Below are positions 6,408 through 11,573 of a stretch of 11,573 nt of DNA, piece after piece. The position numbers and the translations under genes are program-made. The notes under the pieces are model-generated. The model was not told where the DNA came from and searched no databases. It was given only the letters and a program-made list of their open reading frames with translations. The number at the start of each line of letters is the position of its first letter. Position 1 is the first letter of the stretch. This DNA is from JAJPKE01 sp052143275. Lineage in GTDB: Bacteria > Chloroflexota > Ktedonobacteria > Ktedonobacterales > JADMIN01. Location: the NCBI GenBank assembly GCA_052143275.1, contig JBKQTH010000196.1:1-11573 (forward strand). The letters run 5' to 3'.

Positions 6408-7337
6408 TCACAACGCCGCGATCTCGTCCCAGACAGCCTGCGCGATCGGAAGCTGAACAAGCTCCAGCGTCTGGGTCACTCGTTCCGGCCTGCTGATGCC
6501 CACAATGGTCGAGGTGATGCGCGGGTCGCGCAACGAAAATTGGAGCGCCGCCGCCGCAAGCGGCACCTTGTGTTGCCGGCACACGGCTTCGAGCGCGAAC
6601 GCGCGTTCCAGATAGGCATCCGACGCCTGGCCGTAGGCATACCGTGGGTACGCCGCAGGTCCCTTAGCCAGGAGGCCGGAGCCGTACGGGGCAGCGTTGA
6701 TTGCTGCGACACCATGGCGCTGGCAGGCCTCCCAAAGTGGGTCGGCCTCCTGGTTGAGCAGCGTATACCTGTTGTGCGAAATGGCTACGTCGAACAGGTC
6801 CGTCTCCACAAACCGCATCATCATCTCGACAGGGCCGCCAGCAATGCCCAAATACTGAATCAGACCTTCGCGCTGGCACTGGCGCAGCACCTCGACCGGT
6901 CCATACGCCGCCATTGCCGCCTCGAAGCCAATGTGCTCTGGATCGTGCAGGTAACATATAGGGAGGCTATCGAGCCCGAACAACCGCAGGCTCCGCTCGA
7001 CGCTGCGCCGCATCTGAGCGCCACTGAATTCGCCTGTGTGCAGATCGCGGTCCGCCTTTGTGGCCACCACGAACTGCTGCGGGACGCCTCCAAGTTCACG
7101 TAGCACTACGCCGATACGGCGCTCGCTCTCACCGTCGCCATAGGAGGCCGCCGTGTCGACGAACGTGAACGGGCCGGCGAAGATGGCGCGAATGGTCTCC
7201 AGCGCCTGTGCCTCCGGAACACCATACGCAAACGCTTCTGGCATGTCACCCAGCTCCGCGCAGCCGACGCACACCTCGGTGACCTCCAGTCCCGTCGCTC
7301 CGAGCGGGCGTAAGGGCAGTGTTGTTCTATCGTGCAT
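6408..7337 (-). CDS. Aldo/keto reductase, aldose 1-dehydrogenase-like
   Basis: This is a 309-residue NAD(P)-dependent aldo/keto reductase with a TIM-barrel fold. The catalytic tetrad is visible as Asp61 and Tyr66 in FVDTAASYGDGESERRIG, Lys94 in VVATKADRD and His131 in CYLHDPEH. The nucleotide-site stretch VGISRPERVTQTL is at 279-291. The overall pattern (RPLGATGLEVT, YGDGESERRIG, NRYTLLNQEADPLWEAC) fits the AKR group containing D-threo-aldose 1-dehydrogenase and L-fucose or L-galactose dehydrogenase, which oxidise the sugar at C1 to a lactone. The precise sugar is not readable. It begins 20 bases after uxaE on the same strand with GAAGAG next to the ATG, so it is probably the last gene of the dehydrogenase-uxaE-reductase operon. 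Confidence 0.85.
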   Translation of the reverse strand: MHDRTTLPLRPLGATGLEVTEVCVGCAELGDMPEAFAYGVPEAQALETIRAIFAGPFTFVDTAASYGDGESERRIGVVLRELGGVPQQFVVATKADRDLHTGEFSGAQMRRSVERSLRLFGLDSLPICYLHDPEHIGFEAAMAAYGPVEVLRQCQREGLIQYLGIAGGPVEMMMRFVETDLFDVAISHNRYTLLNQEADPLWEACQRHGVAAINAAPYGSGLLAKGPAAYPRYAYGQASDAYLERAFALEAVCRQHKVPLAAAALQFSLRDPRITSTIVGISRPERVTQTLELVQLPIAQAVWDEIAAL

Positions 7338-7357
7338 CTCTTCATTCTCGCCTCTCG

Positions 7358-8890
7358 TTATGCCTGATCGTCTCTTCCCTGGCTAGCCGCCGCGAACGGC
7401 TGCAAATGACGCACGAAATGGCGTGTGAGCACCTCGGCGTAGACCTCTGGAAATCTGCGCAACAGCTCCAACACGCTGTCGCGGAAGAGGAATGCGCCCG
7501 CCACGCTCTCCGCCGTCAGCACCGAGCCGAACGTCACATGCAAGATCTCGCGCGCATCGAACTGCTCGAGTAAAACGGCGACATCGTAGTCGGGCTTCGC
7601 TGGATCGGGGGCGCGATCGAGGCGTGCTGAGACATGATAACTGACGCGATCCGCAGCGTAGTGCTGGCAGGCGAACGCATAGATCTCACGCAGGAGCGGC
7701 GGATCCAGCTCGCCGATGGTCCGCAAGGCTTCCAGGTAGCTGGTTCCAGCGGTCTTGAGATGCACCAGGCTGTGTGTCGCCTCTACGCAAATGTCATAGA
7801 TGCTGAACTTGTCAGAGCCAGAGTGGAGACTCAGCTTGTAAGGGCCATATGCTCGGGCAATAGCTGCGTGAAGTGCAACGTCCTGGGCGAATGCGGTGAG
7901 GTCGCCGATATAGTCGACTCCTTTTTCAAAGGTGCCAACAAAGCGTGGCGCTAAGCTCACCCAATGGACCCCGAGACGAGTGAGTTCCCTGGCCCAGTAC
8001 ACATGCTCGGCGTGTGTCGTAGGCGTCTCCGTCTCGTCTACTGACACCTCGACTTCCCATGTGCGGTTGTCGCTCACCTGCATGAGGTGTTGATACAGCG
8101 AGGACACGTGGGCTATTGCCCGGCCATACTTGACCGCCGCACGATGCAAGGTGATCTCATCGAAGGAAATCCGGTGACCATCGCAGTCGATCGCCGATGC
8201 CAGATAGCGCCTTGCCAGATCGCCCGGGGTGTCAGCCAGCTGCTCCCATGGAAGCATGTGAAAGCGCTCACGCAGGTCGTCCTTGGTGGCGCCATCGGCG
8301 GTGCTGTCTACATACATGCCGGGATCGAACGTAAAGAAAGTGTAGTCGGCGGCAACACATCGGTCGACGTCGTCGGGTGTCTTGAGATGATCGGCGTCCG
8401 CCCCAAAGCCAGCGCGCCAGCCTTCAGCAAATACGCCCCACATGGCGTCATCCATCACCTGCTGTGGGCTTCGGCCCGTGCGCACCATCTCCCGAATCGA
8501 CTGTTGCGCCGGAATCGGCGCGATGCTCCCCCCGACCTCCCGCAACGCACGGATATGCCCAGGTGTTGCCAATCCCAGGCGATCCCCGAGTCCGACGCTG
8601 GTCTGTAGCCCAAGGACCCGCGGCCGCAACCAAGGGAGATGGCCCCGGAGTGCGGCAGCATTTGTACCATTTAATGGACCGAGAAGCAGCCTGCGGTTCT
8701 CGACGTCGCTCGTTTCGCCCTCGAAAGCACCCAGTATTGTGGCATCGTCGGCGATAACTGCCAGCTGTGGTCTCGCGATGTCGAGCGCGCTGATCCCGAA
8801 GACGGCGCCTCCTTCACTCGTCAGTGATGCCGGACGAAGAGCAAGCCGTGTGAGAAGCTCGGCTGATACGATGCTGACTGCTTGTGACAT
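7358..8890 (-). CDS. uxaE: UxaE-type tagaturonate epimerase
   Basis: The 510-residue product matches the tagaturonate epimerase family (UxaE, first known from Thermotoga), which interconverts D-tagaturonate and D-fructuronate. Stretches I associate with the family include QTSVGLGDRLGLATPGHI (96-113), GADADHLK (163-170) and SVDETETPT (283-291). Others are SLAPRFVGTFEKGVDYIGD (312-330), YKLSLHSGSDKFSIYDI (351-367) and KTAGTSYLEALR (379-390). The phosphate-free, metal-dependent mechanism is family knowledge. I chose the ATG at 8890 because GGAG lies 7 bases before it; the frame remains open to 8965, but those 25 residues have no ribosome site. It follows the zinc dehydrogenase by 75 bases and precedes the aldo/keto reductase by 20, indicating one operon. 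No uronate isomerase is present, so its tagaturonate probably comes from the neighbouring dehydrogenase. Confidence 0.88.
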   Translation of the reverse strand: MSQAVSIVSAELLTRLALRPASLTSEGGAVFGISALDIARPQLAVIADDATILGAFEGETSDVENRRLLLGPLNGTNAAALRGHLPWLRPRVLGLQTSVGLGDRLGLATPGHIRALREVGGSIAPIPAQQSIREMVRTGRSPQQVMDDAMWGVFAEGWRAGFGADADHLKTPDDVDRCVAADYTFFTFDPGMYVDSTADGATKDDLRERFHMLPWEQLADTPGDLARRYLASAIDCDGHRISFDEITLHRAAVKYGRAIAHVSSLYQHLMQVSDNRTWEVEVSVDETETPTTHAEHVYWARELTRLGVHWVSLAPRFVGTFEKGVDYIGDLTAFAQDVALHAAIARAYGPYKLSLHSGSDKFSIYDICVEATHSLVHLKTAGTSYLEALRTIGELDPPLLREIYAFACQHYAADRVSYHVSARLDRAPDPAKPDYDVAVLLEQFDAREILHVTFGSVLTAESVAGAFLFRDSVLELLRRFPEVYAEVLTRHFVRHLQPFAAASQGRDDQA

Positions 8891-8965
8891 GCAACTCTCC
8901 CTCTCCCCTAGTCTCTCCTCTACGAGCGACAACGCCGCTTGGCACGTCTCGCCCCACCAGCCCAC

Positions 8966-10000
8966 CTAGAGCGCAATGAGGCCCTTGACTACCCCACTCT
9001 GGGGATCGCTCCACTCTGAAAAAATATCTGGGACGCTCTCGAGCGCTGTACGATGCGTGACCCAGGCCCCCACATCTACTCGCTCCGACTGAAGGGCGCC
9101 GATGATGCGCTCGAAATCATCGGCAAGGGCATTTCGGCTGGCCAGAAGCGTCACTTCGCGGCTATGGAAGAGCGGGTCATGAAAGGTGACGTCCCCTGGG
9201 AACAAGCCGACGAAAATCATCCTGCCGCCGTAGCCTACATAGGAAAATGCCGTTTGCATGGATGCAGCGTTGCCAGTTGCTTCGAAGACGGCCGTGGGAA
9301 GGTCATCGCCCACACGTTCTTCAAGCGCCTTGATGGGATTGATTCGTGCATCAAGGCAGGTCACTGCGGGCCAGCGCTGCTGGCAAAAGGCCAGGCGCTG
9401 CTCGTTGATATCCATGACCATGACCTGCGCTCCTGCCAGGAGCGCGAATTCCGTCACAGCCAGTCCAATCGGGCCGACGCCAACGACCAGCACGCACTCG
9501 CCTGCGACGAGTTGGGCACGCGCCACGGCGTGGGCGCCGATAGCCAGGGGCTCGACCAGCGCTAGCTGCTCAAAACTGAGCGTTGAGGCGGGATGCAGAT
9601 GTGATGCCGGAACGGCGACATATTCGCGCATGCCGCCATCCACATGAACGCCAAGCACCTGGAGAAACGGACAGCAGTTGGGCTTACCGCGCAGGCAGGC
9701 CGGACAGCGACCGCAGTTCAGATAGGGCCGAACCGCACACCGGTCCCCTACCTCCAGATCTTTGACGTCGTCGCCCAGCGCAACGATCTCAACGCCGAGC
9801 TCGTGTCCGAGCACTCTCGGATAGGAGAAGAACGGCTGATTACCGTGAAATGCGTGGTAGTCGGTGCCACATACGCCCACTTGTCGAATGCGAACCAGGG
9901 CTTCGGAGGAGGTGGGCTCTGGCAGTTCCGGAGTGGAGAGTGCGCGAAGCGTACCAGGAGCAGCGAGGACTATACCACGCATCTTGAGTTGCCTTTCCAT
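8966..10000 (-). CDS. Zinc-dependent alcohol dehydrogenase, sugar-acid/polyol type (LgoD-like)
   Basis: This 344-residue protein is a medium-chain zinc dehydrogenase. Catalytic-zinc residues are Cys44 (VGVCGTDYHAF), His66 and Glu67 (VLGHELG) and Glu150. The structural zinc is bound by Cys96, Cys99, Cys102 and Cys110 in NCGRCPACLRGKPNCC. The Rossmann motif GVGPIG is at 174-179, with Asp197 following at the end of the second strand, which suggests NAD rather than NADP. The family includes sorbitol, L-idonate 5- and L-galactonate 5-dehydrogenases. Directly ahead of uxaE, oxidation of L-galactonate to D-tagaturonate is an attractive job, but this is inferred. The ATG at 10000 is preceded by GGAG at a 6-base spacing; a second ATG at 9982 would remove six residues. 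It is the first gene of the three-gene unit. Confidence 0.85.
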   Translation of the reverse strand: MERQLKMRGIVLAAPGTLRALSTPELPEPTSSEALVRIRQVGVCGTDYHAFHGNQPFFSYPRVLGHELGVEIVALGDDVKDLEVGDRCAVRPYLNCGRCPACLRGKPNCCPFLQVLGVHVDGGMREYVAVPASHLHPASTLSFEQLALVEPLAIGAHAVARAQLVAGECVLVVGVGPIGLAVTEFALLAGAQVMVMDINEQRLAFCQQRWPAVTCLDARINPIKALEERVGDDLPTAVFEATGNAASMQTAFSYVGYGGRMIFVGLFPGDVTFHDPLFHSREVTLLASRNALADDFERIIGALQSERVDVGAWVTHRTALESVPDIFSEWSDPQSGVVKGLIAL

Positions 10001-10276
10001 TTCAGCTCCGCTGGTGTGAGGAGCGCCCTGCGAACGGGATATGTGAGGACTCGTAGGCGGTGTGGGCCGAATACGCTCACTGGATGCACCGCGGGGAACA
10101 GGGACGAAGTCCGCAAGGCGAACACTAAGCTGCCAGCATCGTTCCGTTGACCGTCATGCTGCTAGCGACGGCAGGCAAACTGCATACGGTGCGAAAACGC
10201 GCGATGTTCAAGACGCGAGACGCTTGCGAGACGTCGAAACGGTCTCGCCGGCGACTTCATCCGCGAGACTGGGCGA
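10001..10276. other. Spacer between gntR and the dehydrogenase operon
   Basis: This stretch ends gntR and should hold the promoter of the dehydrogenase-uxaE-reductase operon. No confident -35/-10 pair is visible. The half next to gntR carries a cluster of GCGAGAC motifs, listed separately. CTGGTGTGAG (10011-10020), just upstream of the dehydrogenase, recurs with one change (CTGGTGTCAG, 11181-11190) upstream of gntR and could be a shared operator half; this is weak. Confidence 0.4.
10215..10269. repeat. Cluster of four GCGAGAC motifs downstream of gntR
   Basis: GCGAGAC occurs in direct orientation at 10215-10221, 10226-10232 and 10263-10269, and inverted (GTCTCGC) at 10242-10248. The first two copies share an eighth base and are 11 bases apart, about one helical turn. 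The copy at 10226 and the inverted copy form a 7-bp stem with a 9-base loop. The cluster starts 8 bases after the gntR stop codon. It may be a terminator for gntR without a T run, or a multi-site operator for the operon downstream. Confidence 0.5.
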
Positions 10277-11014
10277 TCAGACGGTGCTGGAGCCTTGCAG
10301 TACGCGCCGGCGGACCTCTTGCTCGTAGGAGGCAAAGACTGATTCAATATGGACCCGCGCTGTTTCGGCCGCACGTTCAGGCTCACCGTCGCGAATTGCC
10401 TCGAATATTGCTGCGTGCTGATTGACGGCAGCTAGCGATGAGCCCGGTGCGCCCCCCGTGATCATGTGGACTGCCCACCGCTGCAGCTGGAGGACGGTCG
10501 TCACCGACTGGATGTAGAACATGTTGTGGGCTGCCAGGGCAATGCCACGGTGGAACGCATCATCGCTGCTCAGAAACGTATCGCGATCTTCGGATTTCGC
10601 AGCGGCTCGATTCGTCGTCAGCCACTGTTCCAGGACCTTCAGCTCGGCGACCGTGATACGCTGCGCGGCCAGAGCCGCGGTTTGCATCTCCTGGAACCGG
10701 CGGAACTCGAAGAGCTCTCTCATGTTTTCTGGCTGCACAGGGGAGGATGGATCCAGCATGGGCAGCTGTGGCAGTGTCGCAGCTTGCCCCACGTAGATGC
10801 CACTGCCACGGCGCGTCCGAAGCAACCCAAGTGGTGTCAGCACTTTCACCGCATCGCGTACGATGTTGCGACTGACCCCAAATTGTTCACCCAATTCCAG
10901 TTCCGTGGGCAAGCGATCGCCAGGCTGCAACTGATGTTCGGCAATGTAGCCCTGAATCAACTCGGCTATCCGCTCATATTGCGGCCGATAGCCCGTTGAG
11001 CCAGACTGTTTCAT
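10277..11014 (-). CDS. GntR-family transcriptional regulator with FCD domain
   Basis: The 245-residue protein has the FadR-type layout. A winged helix-turn-helix (about 11-75: QPGDRLPTELELGEQFGVSR, then NIVRDAVKVLTPLGLL and RRGSGIYV) is followed by an all-helical FCD sensor domain (about 95-235). Likely metal or ligand residues are Asp151 and His155 in DDAFHRGI, His200 in NQHAAIFEAI and His222 in ARVHIESV, the usual FCD pattern. Such regulators (UxuR, ExuR, GntR, LldR types) commonly repress sugar-acid genes and respond to uronates, aldonates or hydroxyacids. It lies upstream of the dehydrogenase operon in the same direction and divergent from a putative transporter gene, so it could control both. 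A GAGGAG site lies 9 bases before the ATG. The effector cannot be read. Confidence 0.9.
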   Translation of the reverse strand: MKQSGSTGYRPQYERIAELIQGYIAEHQLQPGDRLPTELELGEQFGVSRNIVRDAVKVLTPLGLLRTRRGSGIYVGQAATLPQLPMLDPSSPVQPENMRELFEFRRFQEMQTAALAAQRITVAELKVLEQWLTTNRAAAKSEDRDTFLSSDDAFHRGIALAAHNMFYIQSVTTVLQLQRWAVHMITGGAPGSSLAAVNQHAAIFEAIRDGEPERAAETARVHIESVFASYEQEVRRRVLQGSSTV

Positions 11015-11362
11015 GAGAAGTACTCCTCACCGTGAAAGCGTAGACCTGCTCGTCGAGGTGCAGACCCGCATATGAACCACGCTAATTCGACGGGTCGTTC
11101 GCCTCAAATCAGTTTTAGTAATGTTGCAGATGCGGACCGTGTGTTTGTGTGAGTGTACCACGATGAGGCAGATTAATCAACTGGTGTCAGCCTCGAGATA
11201 CACAGTCCGCTTTTGTTCGTGTGTGCGAATTCCCGCCTTGGCAAGTCTCTGTTGCTGTTGTTCCTGCACACGGCTACAAGGAACCGGACCACGTCAATAA
11301 GCCATGCTCATTTACGCCTGCTGGATCCGAGGCGCCGCTACAAATGAGTAATGCTAATGGTC
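11015..11362. other. Divergent regulatory region between gntR and plus-strand promoter
   Basis: No gene is supported here. The region must carry the gntR promoter (minus), for which I see no convincing element. Possible regulator sites are the palindrome GATTAATC (11171-11178) and ATGTTGCA (11121-11128). ATGTTGCA recurs at 11392-11399, over the presumed start point of the plus-strand promoter. Confidence 0.35.
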
Positions 11363-11392
11363 TTGACACAGTATGGCTAATCGTGTTATACA
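11363..11392 (+). promoter_or_regulatory. Strong sigma70-type promoter with extended -10
   Basis: A perfect TTGACA (11363-11368) is followed after 18 bases by TATACA (11387-11392). TGT directly before it makes an extended -10. Transcription should start near 11399, within the palindrome GTTGCAAC (11394-11401), a plausible repressor site. The first good ribosome site downstream is GGAGGGAG at 11430-11437. Confidence 0.65.
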
Positions 11393-11446
11393 TGTTGCAA
11401 CCCGACAATCCTCGTCTCCAGGGTGGTTTGGAGGGAGACATCTGCT

Positions 11447-11497
11447 ATGCCTGCAGCGCGGCGTGTGAGCGTCGATGACGGAGAACGGGAGACATGA
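11447..11497 (+). CDS. Short 16-codon leader ORF
   Basis: ATG at 11447 lies 9 bases after GGAGGGAG, the best ribosome site on this transcript, yet the frame stops after MPAARRVSVDDGERET. It overlaps the start of the permease frame by 23 bases. This may be a leader peptide coupling translation to the permease, or chance. A sequencing indel fusing the two frames is also possible. Confidence 0.35.
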   Translation: MPAARRVSVDDGERET

Positions 11498-11573
11498 CCC
11501 CCGTCACCGCAGTCCATGGTCGCCGCTGTTGCCGCTGATCCATGCTGCGCCACTTCTGGTGGTCTATCCGTTT
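11475..11573 (+). CDS. Probable ABC sugar transporter permease, N-terminus only
   Basis: The frame from the ATG at 11475 is open to the window edge (33 residues). A short basic, polar start, MTENGRHDPRHRSPWSP, leads into the hydrophobic LLPLIHAAPLLVVYPF. This polar lead followed by LLP and a membrane segment ending in YP is the usual opening of MalF/UgpA-type ABC sugar permeases. It is the only frame on this strand that stays open from a start codon with a membrane-like N-terminus. The ATG has only a weak GTGAG upstream, so it may depend on coupling to the overlapping leader ORF. Divergent orientation from the GntR regulator suits a regulated uptake system for the sugar or sugar acid degraded by the locus. 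Thirty-three residues are too few for a firm call. Confidence 0.4.
   Translation, partial: MTENGRHDPRHRSPWSPLLPLIHAAPLLVVYPF

Noticed and set aside
6540..7103. Plus-strand open frame of 187 codons
   Set aside because: It is antisense to the well-supported aldo/keto reductase and is typical of GC-rich shadow frames.
8888..8965. 25-residue N-terminal extension of uxaE
   Set aside because: The GGAG site before the ATG at 8890 decides for the shorter form; the extension has no ribosome site.
8442..8969. Plus-strand open frame of 175 codons, and a similar one at 8087-8608
   Set aside because: Both are antisense to uxaE, with no motifs and no ribosome sites.
1..11573. CRISPR array, tRNA or rRNA genes
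   Set aside because: No regularly spaced repeats and no tRNA- or rRNA-like conserved sequence were seen on reading through; this was by eye, not by a covariance search.

Overview
The window looks like a sugar-acid catabolism locus from a soil-type, moderately GC-rich bacterium. Chloroflexota (Ktedonobacteria-like) is my best guess. It rests on the style of the N-terminal membrane domain at the left edge and on the IS701 and TnpB remnants; it is inference, because no marker gene is present.

Layout. 1-524 (minus) is the 5' part of a multi-pass membrane protein, probably the input domain of a signalling enzyme; it runs off the window. 525-859 holds no gene I can support. 860-2006 is mobile-element debris: an IS701-type transposase remnant (minus, frameshifted, 5' part lost) meets an IS200/IS605-type tnpB remnant (plus, 5' part lost) at about 1346. 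A perfect 9-bp hairpin at 2020-2039 covers the stop codon of the next gene. 2029-4237 (minus) carries a short-chain dehydrogenase of the mannonate/gluconate type followed by a LarA-family nickel-dependent racemase/epimerase. Upstream of them, 4264-4518 (minus) is a coding-like fragment without a start codon. 4899-6395 (plus, divergent) is an FGGY gluconokinase-type kinase. 6408-10000 (minus) holds three genes in transcription order: a zinc alcohol dehydrogenase, a UxaE-type tagaturonate epimerase and an aldo/keto reductase. 10277-11014 (minus) is a GntR/FCD regulator. On the plus strand at the right edge, a strong promoter (11363-11392) leads to a 16-codon ORF overlapping the first 33 codons of a likely ABC sugar permease.

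How the genes may work together. Read as one pathway: the aldo/keto reductase oxidises an aldose such as L-galactose to a lactone; the zinc dehydrogenase oxidises L-galactonate to D-tagaturonate; UxaE epimerises this to D-fructuronate; the SDR reduces it to D-mannonate; the LarA homologue inverts C2 to give D-gluconate; and the kinase makes 6-phosphogluconate. This would avoid the classical mannonate dehydratase/KDG kinase branch, neither of which is in the window. The family assignments are strong; the exact substrates and the joined route are inference. Missing here are a lactonase, uronate isomerase, mannonate dehydratase, KDG kinase and the larB/larC/larE cofactor genes.

Composition differs between blocks. 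Hand-counted 60-base lines give about 48-57% GC in 2029-6395 and about 68-73% in 6408-10000 (a line of gntR gave about 52%), so the locus may have been assembled from two sources.
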